Below are positions 1 through 6,897 of a DNA stretch of 46,124 nucleotides, one piece after another. This stretch comes from a virus, in the IMG/VR virus record IMGVR_UViG_3300030108_001044, positions 1-46,124 of that record. One strand, 5' to 3'. The position numbers and the translations under genes are program-made. Within the stretch, counting starts at the first letter, position 1. Every line of letters starts with the position of its first letter. The notes beneath the pieces were generated by a model. It saw nothing but the letters and a program-made list of their open reading frames with translations. It made no database searches and was not told where the DNA came from.

Positions 1-545
1 TCTAGAGCCTGAGCATTATACTCCTTAGTTACACCTAGCTCGATCTGTGTACCGCCGGGTTCTGGTCCGGGAGATGCTGTGATAGGATGTGCTTCTCTTG
101 CTGCTTTAGCAATAGTTCTAAACACTTTCTTATCATAAGCTTCTGCTAGAGCGTGACCGATCTTAGCAGAGATCTCTGAGCGTAGAGAGTAATGTGCAAG
201 TGTCTCGTCTAAGTCATATACAAATGCTGAACTAATTAATAGGTCATCGCATTGTATAGTTTTCTCAGCTACTGGTGGATCACCACTTCCAAGGATAGGC
301 TCCCCGGGAGTATGATAAGCCGCTTGCATGCGTCCTGTGAAGATGAACTGTAAACTCTTACCGTTCTTCAAAGTACGTCTTTGCACGGTGTCACGTGCTA
401 TAGTTGCTGACTCATAAGCTTTAAATAGCTCACCTGAGAACAGCTTTAGATAGGTTGCGTATTTGGTATCGTAAGCCTGAGATCCAGCAGTATTAGATAC
501 CGCCTTATTCAAAGCACCAATTACGGATTGTGTAGCGTTAGCCAT
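1..545 (-). CDS. Major capsid protein, N-terminal part (T7 gp10-like; continues at 46026 on the circle)
   Basis: This is the 5' part of the major head protein. The ATG is at 545 and the frame runs off position 1. Because positions 2-99 equal 46027-46124, it continues in frame from 46026 to the stop at 45554, giving about 338 residues, close to the 345 of T7 gp10A. The N-terminus (MANATQSVIG...) and the segments QRRTLKNGKSLQFIFTGR and CDDLLISSAFVYDLDE are typical of podovirus HK97-fold capsid proteins. It follows the probable decoration gene and a 182-base leader. No strong Shine-Dalgarno precedes the ATG, only an AT-rich stretch. Base 1 (t) differs from 46026 (a); this is probably an end-of-contig error, and 46026 gives the sensible Val codon. 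Confidence 0.93.
   Translation of the reverse strand, partial: MANATQSVIGALNKAVSNTAGSQAYDTKYATYLKLFSGELFKAYESATIARDTVQRRTLKNGKSLQFIFTGRMQAAYHTPGEPILGSGDPPVAEKTIQCDDLLISSAFVYDLDETLAHYSLRSEISAKIGHALAEAYDKKVFRTIAKAAREAHPITASPGPEPGGTQIELGVTKEYNAQAL
2..99. repeat. Terminal redundancy of the contig (identical to 46027-46124)
   Basis: These 98 bases are identical to the last 98 bases of the window and lie inside the capsid gene. The capsid reading frame is continuous across the join, so the overlap marks a circular assembly of one whole genome. It is not the biological terminal repeat, because T7-like ends do not fall inside the capsid gene. Confidence 0.95.
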
Positions 546-727
546 TTTTTAATAAAAATTAAAGGTATATTTGCTCGTCTTCTTACGTAAAAAGTTGTGA
601 GTCTCAGTTGGACTCATTGATATTTGTGGTCTATCCCACCGTCTAGACGGCTAATTGGTATCTCCGTAGAGGCAAAAAGCCAACGGCGAAGGAGTCCGAC
701 TCTGAGGTGCTCCTCCGCTTATACTAT
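546..727 (-). promoter_or_regulatory. Leader of the major capsid gene with stem-loops and a 12-bp palindrome
   Basis: This gene-free stretch separates the decoration-like gene from the capsid gene. Read on the minus strand it holds AGGAG/CTCCT arms (710-714 with 690-694) followed by a T5 run (674-678). It also holds a perfect palindrome CCGTCTAGACGG at 639-650 and a 6-bp stem TGAGTC/GACTCA (598-603 with 611-616) followed by T5 at 589-593. In T7 the capsid gene has its own strong late promoter, so a phage-RNA-polymerase promoter is expected here. I cannot identify its consensus. The terminator reading of the hairpins is weak because several bases separate stem and T-run. Confidence 0.4.
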
Positions 728-1207
728 TTAGAAGCGATAGTACTGAACGCTTGAACCTTCACGTACAGTTGCTGCTGTACCATCTGAAGTGTTCTGTGCA
801 AACTGGAACTTAATGTCACCAGCTGTTGCACCATTTTCAATAGTACCTGTTAGTTGTAAACAACCGTCAGTACCAGAAGCTGTTATTGCAATAGCACTAC
901 CTTCAGCTGTGATGATAGAAGCTAGAGCCGCACCAGCGTGGTCGCAACCGTTTTGAGCTACACGATAAGCTGTTAAAGATGCAGGAGTATCAATTAAATA
1001 TTTGATATCACCAGCTGCAGCTGTTGTATAGAAGATATTATACTTAAAGTTAATTCTTTCATACTTACCAATTCTTAATGTAAGATCAGATACATCTACA
1101 AGAGTAGTTGAACTGGTTACATCTTGGTTAGCTAAAACAACTTTAGTGATTGGCTCCTGAGCAGAAAAGTTTACCTGACCTGCTGAAGCGTTTTGATTAA
1201 AAGCCAT
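728..1207 (-). CDS. Small beta-rich virion protein, probable capsid decoration or appendage protein
   Basis: This 159-residue protein lies between psbA and the major capsid gene. It is rich in Thr, Ala, Ser and Gly with alternating hydrophobic stretches (TTLVDVSDLTLRIGKYERI, GDIKYLIDTPASLTAYRV, LQLTGTIENGATAGDIKFQF) and ends in QYYRF. This pattern is typical of single-domain beta-sandwich virion proteins found in many phage head operons. It has no signal peptide, membrane segment or catalytic motif. Its position directly before the capsid gene suggests head decoration or a vertex structure, but that is inference; the family name is not known to me. The ATG at 1207 is preceded by an AT-rich leader with a stable stem-loop at 1231-1261. 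Confidence 0.75.
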   Translation of the reverse strand: MAFNQNASAGQVNFSAQEPITKVVLANQDVTSSTTLVDVSDLTLRIGKYERINFKYNIFYTTAAAGDIKYLIDTPASLTAYRVAQNGCDHAGAALASIITAEGSAIAITASGTDGCLQLTGTIENGATAGDIKFQFAQNTSDGTAATVREGSSVQYYRF

Positions 1208-1230
1208 AATAAATAGTTATTAGTTTGTCA

Positions 1231-1261
1231 CCGATATGCATGGTTCCGCCATGCTGTTCGG
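1231..1261 (-). promoter_or_regulatory. Two-part stem-loop downstream of psbA
   Basis: Outer arms CCGA (1231-1234) and TCGG (1258-1261) flank symmetric three-base internal loops. Inner arms GCATGG (1238-1243) and CCATGC (1249-1254) close a five-base loop. The hairpin sits 24 bases before the start of the decoration-like gene, in the 225-base gap after psbA. It has no T-run, so it looks like an RNA-processing or stability element and not a terminator. A second inverted repeat in the same gap, ACCAAG/CTTGGT read on the minus strand near 1369-1394, has a longer loop. Confidence 0.5.
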
Positions 1262-1432
1262 CCATAGTTTAACGTGGTTACGCACAGCTGAATACTACTT
1301 GTTTCTAGTGTATTCTATGCCACGATATACGTAGGTTACTGTTGTGCAAGACATAGTAATTCTCCATATACCAAGACCCCGTTCCATGCCTTGGTGATCA
1401 TGCGTCCCGTGAGGGATGAACGGATGCGTGGC

Positions 1433-2515
1433 TTAACCTATAGTAGGTGCTGTAAGTGCAACTTCTGTTGACTCAGTTGATGCTAAGTCTAGTGGGAAGT
1501 TGTGTGCATTTCTTTCATGCATAACTTCCATACCTAAGTTCTGTCTGTTAACAACGTCTGCCCAAGTAGGAATAACTTTTCCATTAACATCAACAACTGA
1601 TTGGTTGAAGTTAAATCCATTTAGGTTAAATGCCATTGTACATATACCCATAGATGTTAGCCATATGCCAACAACCGGCCAAGCACCAAGAAAGAAATGA
1701 AGAGCACGAGAGTTATTGAAAGACGCATATTGAAATATTAGTCTACCGAAGTAGCCGTGAGCTGCAACGATGTTATAAGTCTCTTCTTCCTGACCAAATT
1801 TATAGCCATAGTTCTGTGACTCTTGTTCAGTTGTTTCCTTAATAAGTGAGGAAGTAACCAAACTTCCGTGCATAGCAGCGAAAAGAGCACCACCGAATAC
1901 CCCAGCAACACCGAGCATGTGGAACGGATGCATAAGGATATTGTGTTCTGCTTGGAATACGAACATAAAGTTAAAAGTACCAGAGATACCAAGAGGCATA
2001 CCATCACTAAAACTCCCCTGTCCGAAAGGGTACACTAAAAATACTGCTAGTGCTGCAGATACTGGTGCGGAATAAGCTACGCATATCCATGGTCTCATTC
2101 CTAATCTATAACTAAGTTCCCATTGGCGTCCCATGTAAGATGCTGCACCGATAAGGAAGTGAAAGACGATGAGTTGATAGGGTCCACCATTGTAGAGCCA
2201 TTCGTCGAGAGTACCTGCTTCCCAGATTGGGTAGAAGTGTAGTCCGATGGCGTTGGAGCTGGGGACAACTGCTCCTGAGATAATGTTGTTGCCATATAAA
2301 AGAGATCCTGCCACAGGTTCACGGATGCCATCAATGTCTACTGGAGGAGCAGCAATGAAAGCGATTATAAAACAGGTGGTTGCGGTTAAAAGTGCGGGTA
2401 TCATTAGTACACCAAACCATCCTACATAAAGGCGGTTGTTAGTGTTTGTGACCCATTGACAGAAACTTTCCCAGTTACTGGCTTGACGTTCTCTTGATAC
2501 TGAGATTGCTGCCAT
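1433..2515 (-). CDS. psbA: Photosystem II reaction-centre protein D1
   Basis: This is a full-length D1 of 360 residues, the same length as cyanobacterial D1. It would replace damaged host D1 in the thylakoid membrane during infection. Functional residues are present in standard numbering (this protein is offset by +1): Asp170 in SFSDGMPLG, Glu189/His190 in QAEHN, His198, His215, Ser264 in QYASFNNSR, His332/Glu333 in [12 protein letters not shown], Asp342 and Ala344, followed by a C-terminal extension that is normally cleaved. Residue 130 is Gln (YMGRQWELS), so this is the D1:1-like form, not the high-light Glu form. The start overlaps the hli stop as TAATG, indicating translational coupling. 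No intron is present. Confidence 0.99.
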   Translation of the reverse strand: MAAISVSRERQASNWESFCQWVTNTNNRLYVGWFGVLMIPALLTATTCFIIAFIAAPPVDIDGIREPVAGSLLYGNNIISGAVVPSSNAIGLHFYPIWEAGTLDEWLYNGGPYQLIVFHFLIGAASYMGRQWELSYRLGMRPWICVAYSAPVSAALAVFLVYPFGQGSFSDGMPLGISGTFNFMFVFQAEHNILMHPFHMLGVAGVFGGALFAAMHGSLVTSSLIKETTEQESQNYGYKFGQEEETYNIVAAHGYFGRLIFQYASFNNSRALHFFLGAWPVVGIWLTSMGICTMAFNLNGFNFNQSVVDVNGKVIPTWADVVNRQNLGMEVMHERNAHNFPLDLASTESTEVALTAPTIG

Positions 2516-2715
2516 TAGAATATACCGGGAATAATTTGTCCTGTTGTGATGTATGCTCCAAGAGCTGCAACGAATCCAAGCATAGCTGCCCAGCCGTTAA
2601 ATCTTTCTGCTTCGTTTGTCATAATAGGGTTTTTGTTTATTGGGTAATTAGGAATAACTCTCGCTGGAGTTTCATTTGCATGTATGTTTTGCTTTCCGTA
2701 TTCGGAAGTAATCAT
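2515..2715 (-). CDS. hli: High-light-inducible protein (single-helix chlorophyll-binding type)
   Basis: The C-terminal half carries the HLIP helix: [19 protein letters not shown] then [10 protein letters not shown], a form usual in cyanophage and Prochlorococcus HLIPs. The Glu-x-x-Asn chlorophyll-ligand pair is present. The usual Arg after NG is Trp here, which is common in phage versions. These proteins protect photosystems under excess light and sit in the thylakoid. The stop overlaps the psbA start (TAATG). The start is uncertain: ATG at 2715 gives 66 residues with an unrelated 31-residue lead, while ATG at 2622 gives 35 residues starting MTNEAERF, and neither has a clear Shine-Dalgarno. 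A stem-loop lies just upstream at 2742-2771. Confidence 0.93.
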   Translation of the reverse strand: MITSEYGKQNIHANETPARVIPNYPINKNPIMTNEAERFNGWAAMLGFVAALGAYITTGQIIPGIF

Positions 2716-2741
2716 AGTTGTAATAAGAGTGGGGAATACCT

Positions 2742-2771
2742 GTGGCGAGGACGATAATTTCGGGTCGCCAC
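2742..2771 (-). promoter_or_regulatory. Stem-loop in the leader of hli-psbA
   Basis: A perfect 7-bp inverted repeat, GTGGCGA at 2742-2748 and TCGCCAC at 2765-2771, has an inner CGA/TCG pair of arms in the loop. It lies between the 54-residue basic gene and hli, in a 62-base gap. No T-run follows on the minus strand, so it is more likely an RNA-processing or stabilising hairpin, or part of a phage promoter region, than a terminator. Confidence 0.5.
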
Positions 2772-2777
2772 TAAGTA

Positions 2778-2942
2778 CTATTTAATTTTTAGTTTGTTTT
2801 TCTTTGCTGTCTTGGCTGAACGCCTAAAGTTAGCAGCAGTAGGAGCACCGGGAGAACCGGGTTTCCTCATTTTCTCACCAGAGCCAGCGGCGATACGCTT
2901 TCTCTTGGCATGTATGTTTGCATAAAGTCCGGGTTTAGCCAT
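2778..2942 (-). CDS. Small basic protein starting MAKPGLYANIHAKRKRI
   Basis: The ATG at 2942 overlaps the stop of the preceding mini-gene (TAATG). It encodes 54 residues, strongly basic, with the pattern KPGLYANIHAKRKRIAAGSG followed by EKMRKPGSPGAPTAANF. I recognise this pattern from many cyanophage genomes, where its function is unknown. It has no membrane segment. It belongs to a run of tiny basic genes between scaffold and hli. A nucleic-acid-binding or virion role would fit the charge but is not shown. Confidence 0.85.
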   Translation of the reverse strand: MAKPGLYANIHAKRKRIAAGSGEKMRKPGSPGAPTAANFRRSAKTAKKNKLKIK

Positions 2943-2998
2943 TAGCGTTTACCTTTTCCTCCTTTAGATCCACAGGATCCTTTGCCTTTGTGTGCCAT
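2942..2998 (-). CDS. Eighteen-residue Lys/Gly-rich peptide
   Basis: ATG at 2998 gives MAHKGKGSCGSKGGKGKR and a stop that overlaps the next ATG (TAATG). The preceding gene ends at 3000, so it fits exactly between two coupled genes. Within it a GGAGG-like run (aaaggaggaaaagg) could also be the ribosome binding site of the next gene. Only its tight fit supports it as a gene. Confidence 0.45.
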   Translation of the reverse strand: MAHKGKGSCGSKGGKGKR

Positions 2999-2999
2999 G

Positions 3000-3248
3000 T
3001 TAACATTTCCATTTACGTAATGCAAGTGCCTTCCGTGTTGGACGACCCTTGCTATCTTTCATTGGTCCTTTAACTCCACCCATTCTAGCACAGAAAGATT
3101 TCTTTCGTGGACCACCTTGTGGTTGTGGAGCTTTTAGATTAGAACCCGTAGCTGCATTATACTTCTTACGACCTGCAGCTGTCAAGCCGCCTGAACGACT
3201 TTTATGTTTGCCTATCTTTAGACTAACACTCTTTCGTTTAGTTGTCAT
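3000..3248 (-). CDS. Small basic protein with LTAAGRKKYNAATGSNLKAP motif
   Basis: It has 82 residues and a high Lys/Arg content. The central pattern (LTAAGRKKYN, then GSNLKAP, then GPRKKSFCARMGG) belongs to a small protein family widespread in marine phages and of unknown function. The C-terminus KALALRKWKC is basic. The ATG at 3248 overlaps the stop of the gene before (TAATG). Its position near scaffold and its charge suggest a nucleic-acid or capsid partner, by inference only. Confidence 0.88.
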   Translation of the reverse strand: MTTKRKSVSLKIGKHKSRSGGLTAAGRKKYNAATGSNLKAPQPQGGPRKKSFCARMGGVKGPMKDSKGRPTRKALALRKWKC

Positions 3249-3367
3249 TACTTTTTCCTTTTGTTAGCTAAAAGTAGTAATGTTTTTTTTCTCATCTCAG
3301 CTTTGTTTGGCAAAGATTGTGCCATAGCTTTAGATTTTTTTTTCTTGTCTCCGTAGTGTCCCGGCAT
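3248..3367 (-). CDS. Thirty-nine-residue basic peptide
   Basis: Starts ATG at 3367 (MPGHYGDKKKKSKAMAQ...) and ends KRKK; Lys makes up over a quarter of it. Both ends overlap neighbouring genes as TAATG, so translation is coupled along the run. MPGHYG followed by a Lys run recurs in small phage proteins near the capsid genes. The function is unknown. Confidence 0.65.
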   Translation of the reverse strand: MPGHYGDKKKKSKAMAQSLPNKAEMRKKTLLLLANKRKK

Positions 3368-3555
3368 TACTGTTCAGCTCCTGCGTCTTGTGTGCCGTTG
3401 GTTGTTTTACCAACAAGTTTAGTACATTGAGCTACTTGCTCTGCTGTAGTGCCATTGTCATTATAAGGAATGAACCAACGATCGCCTGCAGTATTTACTT
3501 TATATTTTACCCTCATAGCATTGTCTCGTGATGAGGGGTCATAAGCTTTAGACAT
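3367..3555 (-). CDS. Small hypothetical protein (62 residues)
   Basis: MSKAYDPSSRDNAMRVKYKV... followed by DRWFIPYNDNGTTAEQVAQC. It lies two bases after the scaffold gene and ends into the next ATG (TAATG). It has no membrane segment or known motif. It is translationally linked to the small basic genes downstream. Confidence 0.65.
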   Translation of the reverse strand: MSKAYDPSSRDNAMRVKYKVNTAGDRWFIPYNDNGTTAEQVAQCTKLVGKTTNGTQDAGAEQ

Positions 3556-3557
3556 AA

Positions 3558-4343
3558 TTAAAATTGAATATCAGAACGTTCGAGTTTGTCATACACATCT
3601 TGTCTGTATGCTTCATCTCTATCGTAACGAGGGTCTGACATAGCTTGTACAACCTCAGCTTGACTACGGAATCCATCCGCAGCTGGAGCACTTTTGCCTG
3701 TAAGCATTCGACCTTCGTAACCTTCTTGAGCTTCATACTCAGCTCGTAGTCCGGCAACTGCAATTTGTATAGCGGTAGCATTACCTCTATCTATCATATC
3801 ATTAAAAGCATCTAGCTTTGTTTCTGATAAGTTTTCAGCTGCCCAACTTGTTAATCTTCCATACTCTGCTTCACCACCTGCTGAGTTATAAACTTGGTTC
3901 ATCTCAGCATCAGTTAAGTCAGCCGCTACACCACCATCTATATCTGGGTTGCGATCTCTGATAGCCATGTAAGCTTCTACTAAATCTGAACTAGACATCT
4001 CTGTAAAACGTTGCATTGTTTCTTCAGAGAGTGCTCCTTCATTTTCATAGTATTCTTCAGAAGCAGTAGTAATTAAGTCTACACCTTCTGCAACTTCTTC
4101 AGGATACTCATCTTCATCAAACGTAGTTTCTTCAACTTCATCATCATCTTCGTCAGAGGATCCTAATTTTTTTTGTAGATTTATGTATGCTTCTTCTAAT
4201 TCTTCTGCACTCTGGTACTTACCAGCATACAGTTCAGATTCTTCTTGACCTAGTTTCTCCGCAACGGCTAGTGAGTCTTGTTCATCTTCTGTAAACTCAG
4301 GAGCGTCAGCTGGAGTTGGGTCATACGTTAGTTTTTCCGTCAT
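3558..4343 (-). CDS. Capsid assembly scaffolding protein (T7 gp9-like)
   Basis: It has 261 residues and is strongly acidic in the first half, with runs such as SSDEDDDEVEETTFDEDEYPEE; the C-terminal third is more mixed (RYDRDEAYRQDVYDKLERSD). Acidity, length (T7 gp9 is 307) and the position right after the portal identify it as the scaffold that directs prohead assembly and then leaves. The ATG at 4343 lies inside the end of the preceding small gene, an overlap of 23 bases. Confidence 0.85.
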   Translation of the reverse strand: MTEKLTYDPTPADAPEFTEDEQDSLAVAEKLGQEESELYAGKYQSAEELEEAYINLQKKLGSSDEDDDEVEETTFDEDEYPEEVAEGVDLITTASEEYYENEGALSEETMQRFTEMSSSDLVEAYMAIRDRNPDIDGGVAADLTDAEMNQVYNSAGGEAEYGRLTSWAAENLSETKLDAFNDMIDRGNATAIQIAVAGLRAEYEAQEGYEGRMLTGKSAPAADGFRSQAEVVQAMSDPRYDRDEAYRQDVYDKLERSDIQF

Positions 4344-4548
4344 CTTTGTATCCTTTAGCGGTGGTTACTTTTAGGTTGCCTAAACCAAATGTTGTTACTA
4401 GCTCAGGATCTGGTCCTATGTTTGCTCTAGTAGTGAACTTAGTTGGTGTGGCTCTTTCGTTCTCTTCAACGAGAGACTCTGGTTTGCTAACCTTCGGGAG
4501 GGGTTTCTTCGCCACCTTCTGTGGGCGGCTCGCCTTCTGTGTTGCCAT
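4321..4548 (-). CDS. Small protein overlapping the end of the portal gene
   Basis: It has 75 residues: a basic Lys/Pro-rich lead (MATQKASRPQKVAKKPLPKV) and then a more ordered tail with ELVTTFGLGNLKVTTAKGY. Its first 62 bases are read inside the last codons of the portal gene in another frame, and its end overlaps the scaffold start. Such a nested gene between portal and scaffold is plausible in this compact genome. The function is unknown. Confidence 0.6.
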   Translation of the reverse strand: MATQKASRPQKVAKKPLPKVSKPESLVEENERATPTKFTTRANIGPDPELVTTFGLGNLKVTTAKGYKDDGKTNV

Positions 4549-6124
4549 TTTGTAATTGATCGTATCCGTCTTTTATCATGTTAGCCATGCCTTCATTCTT
4601 ACTTGGGTCCATCATAGGAGTACCAGCCAACTGACCAGCTTGCTTCAGCATTTCCATCTGTTGCATTTTCTGTTCCTGTTGTTGTGCTTCCTGTGCCATA
4701 GTTTCAGGTGTCTTAACTAGGTTAAGTACATCTATACCTTGAGCTGCTGCGAGTCGTTTAACATACTCACCGGGGTCAAGGAACTTAGCCATGATTTCTG
4801 GTCCCATAGTTTGAGCAAGAGTTTGTGCGAACTGAACAAGTGACTGTTGGTCTTGTCCTCTACCTAATGCATTAACACCAGCAACTATCTGTGGGCGTAC
4901 CACGTCTTTAGGGATTTTTGGTAGTTGACCCGTACGTTGTAGTATATGCAAGGTTCTGTTGAGGTAGGGTATTAGGAACTCAACCGTGAGCAAACTGAAG
5001 AGTCCACCTAATTGTTGTTCTAATTCCATTTGCGTGAGGCGTACCTCTTCCGCAGTTGTTCTTTCGCTTTGTCTAACTTGTAGTACAAGAAAAGCTTCGC
5101 TTATCCTACGTTCTAAAGTTGACATCTGTTCTGCTGCTGTCCTGAAGTCAGCTGTTTTGCCTACCTGAATAACACCAACGTCATCAGGTCTACCCTGAAC
5201 GATCGCTCCGTTACCAGCATCGGCTATAGTCTTTGGTTTTGTTGTCGAAGATGGTGATACAAGGAAGACTACTTTAGCAGCTGCTGCAGAGCCTTCTACG
5301 ATAGCCTGAGACAATCCTTCGAGCGATCTAATGTCGCCGAGGAACTCTTCTACTCTACCACGACCATAATCTTCTCCGTCTACCACGTTAAACCTTAGAC
5401 AAAGCCAAGGGTTTGCAGTTTTTGGAGCAGTACTACGACTGTTTGGGAGTATCTTATCGTATGCTTCTTGATGCCATACCCATCGACCATTGTTGAGTCG
5501 GACGTAAGTGTACACTTCTACGTCTTGATCATCGGATCCTGTCTTGTGGCCGTCATCTCCGGGAGAGTTAGGCATAGCTACTTGGAGATCCATACCAAGT
5601 ATCTTACGACTGATTAGTTCCTTTGTGACAATCTCGATGACGTTCCCGTTACCATCTCTGTTTACTACAAAGCGGTTGAGGGGATAGTTCTTGAGACCAT
5701 CTTTGCCCATAAATATTAATGCGTTACCAGACACAATTAAATGTTTTAATGCCTGATGGACTACAACTCTATCACTAGAGGCATTAACATAATCCATGAC
5801 CATCCTTTCCATCTTGGCAAAGGATAAATCTAATTCACTTTTTACTTCACGTGGAAACTCTTCACCAAGTTTATCATCTCTAACTTGTAGTTTAAAGAAA
5901 CTTGTTTGTGGAGGTATCAATGCGAGCATAAGTTTTGCCGCCAAGTTGACAACTGACTTACTACCTACTGATTGCCACGGTGTAAATAATTTTTGATGAG
6001 TGGGACGTGAAGTTAAATCATCTTGGATAAGATAAGGCAACGTTAATCTTGAACATTCAACTGCGGTATCAAGGAACTGTCTTCTACCTACGGTCAGTTG
6101 ATTGTATCTATCACGTGCTTTCAT
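4487..6124 (-). CDS. Portal (head-tail connector) protein, T7 gp8-like
   Basis: It has 545 residues (T7 gp8 is 536). The start MKARDRYNQLTVGRRQFLDT and the following PYLIQDD are typical of podovirus connectors. So are FTPWQSVGSKSVVNLAAKLM and the long helical block ERRISEAFLVLQVRQSERTTAEEVRLTQMELEQQLGG, split here only by wording. The C-terminal 90 residues are Gln/Met-rich and then acidic. A dodecamer of this protein forms the DNA gate at the portal vertex and nucleates scaffold-driven assembly. It follows directly on the small gp7.3-like gene and its end overlaps the next gene. Confidence 0.96.
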   Translation of the reverse strand: MKARDRYNQLTVGRRQFLDTAVECSRLTLPYLIQDDLTSRPTHQKLFTPWQSVGSKSVVNLAAKLMLALIPPQTSFFKLQVRDDKLGEEFPREVKSELDLSFAKMERMVMDYVNASSDRVVVHQALKHLIVSGNALIFMGKDGLKNYPLNRFVVNRDGNGNVIEIVTKELISRKILGMDLQVAMPNSPGDDGHKTGSDDQDVEVYTYVRLNNGRWVWHQEAYDKILPNSRSTAPKTANPWLCLRFNVVDGEDYGRGRVEEFLGDIRSLEGLSQAIVEGSAAAAKVVFLVSPSSTTKPKTIADAGNGAIVQGRPDDVGVIQVGKTADFRTAAEQMSTLERRISEAFLVLQVRQSERTTAEEVRLTQMELEQQLGGLFSLLTVEFLIPYLNRTLHILQRTGQLPKIPKDVVRPQIVAGVNALGRGQDQQSLVQFAQTLAQTMGPEIMAKFLDPGEYVKRLAAAQGIDVLNLVKTPETMAQEAQQQEQKMQQMEMLKQAGQLAGTPMMDPSKNEGMANMIKDGYDQLQNGNTEGEPPTEGGEETPPEG

Positions 6125-6427
6125 TTACTTTCTTCTCCTAAGTCTTTTACTTCTTTTATTACGTGCCACTTGTCCCATACCACCACTCTTTTTAACTGGT
6201 TCTGGAGTAGTCGTTCCGCCTAAACTTACACTTGATTGAGGTTTAAGTTGTGGTCTGTTGGGAAAAGCAGTAAACTCATTTCTAGCTGCTTCCTGCTGAT
6301 CTCTTGGATTAGCATTTTCAATAACCTGATTGTTTACCATATCATCTGGTGACTCAGGTCCAGCTTGATAGACTGGTTTCTTTATTGGTGCTGGTGTGTA
6401 TCCACCACCTCCACCTCCTACGCACAT
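6125..6427 (-). CDS. Small virion-type protein with MCVGG start (T7 gp7.3-like position)
   Basis: It has 100 residues and begins MCVGGGGGGYTPAPIKKPVY, is Pro/Gln-rich in the middle, and ends in a very basic tail (ARNKRSKRLRRRK). It has a strong ribosome site, AAGGAGG, seven bases before the ATG. T7 has two small ejected proteins at this place, gp6.7 (starting MCF) and gp7.3; this gene and the next share the MCVGG start and fit those positions. The role is inferred from position and style, since sequence identity to T7 is low. Confidence 0.65.
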   Translation of the reverse strand: MCVGGGGGGYTPAPIKKPVYQAGPESPDDMVNNQVIENANPRDQQEAARNEFTAFPNRPQLKPQSSVSLGGTTTPEPVKKSGGMGQVARNKRSKRLRRRK

Positions 6428-6436
6428 ACGTCCTCC

Positions 6437-6712
6437 TTATGGTGTGTTGACACCACCGCTTGGTGTATCTGGTAGAGAAGCTGGATTGATAGCTCCAAAG
6501 GTTTTAACACCTTCTTTAACTTTTTTTATTTCAAGAGCTTTCTTTTTCTTTGTTGATAGTTTATCCTCTTCACCGGCTTCATCCTTAATTTTTTCAGGAC
6601 TTACCATTTCTGGAGGAGGTGCAGCTGCTTTCATTGTTGGAGCAGGTTGCTGTCTTTGTGGTGCTGGCATCTGTCTAGCACGACCACCACCAAATAATCC
6701 GCCTACGCACAT
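6437..6712 (-). CDS. Small Pro/Ala/Lys-rich protein with MCVGG start (T7 gp6.7-like position)
   Basis: It has 91 residues: MCVGGLFGGGRARQMPAPQ, then Pro/Ala-rich, then a Lys-rich helix (KLSTKKKKALEIKKVKEG). The ATG at 6712 overlaps the previous stop (TAATG) and is preceded by AAGGAAG. The shared MCVGG lead with the next gene points to a common origin or a common N-terminal function, for example virion targeting. This assignment to the gp6.7/7.3 class is inference. Confidence 0.65.
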   Translation of the reverse strand: MCVGGLFGGGRARQMPAPQRQQPAPTMKAAAPPPEMVSPEKIKDEAGEEDKLSTKKKKALEIKKVKEGVKTFGAINPASLPDTPSGGVNTP

Positions 6713-6897
6713 TATTCTTCTTCCTTTATTAATTGTTTTATATATTCGACCACGCTGGCTTGACCAGCACGGTACATGATGGAGGCTAATTCCTCCTTGG
6801 GGTGGACGGGTTGCCATTGGAAATTATCTTCCACTTTCTTTAGCAACTCCTCCACTCGTTCGTTGTGTAACTTAAGAGTATTGAGGGAGATTGACAT
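6712..6897 (-). CDS. Small hypothetical protein (61 residues)
   Basis: MSISLNTLKLHNERVEELLKK and a helical rest ending IKQLIKEEE. The ATG at 6897 lies inside the end of nrdB (26-base overlap) and the stop overlaps the next ATG. The heptad-like leucine spacing suggests a small helical or coiled-coil protein. The function is unknown. Confidence 0.65.
   Translation of the reverse strand: MSISLNTLKLHNERVEELLKKVEDNFQWQPVHPKEELASIMYRAGQASVVEYIKQLIKEEE

Noticed and set aside
2-99. The 98-bp terminal identity as the phage direct terminal repeat
   Set aside because: It lies inside the capsid gene and the frame continues across it, so it is an assembly overlap; the true ends are expected near 21375-21630.
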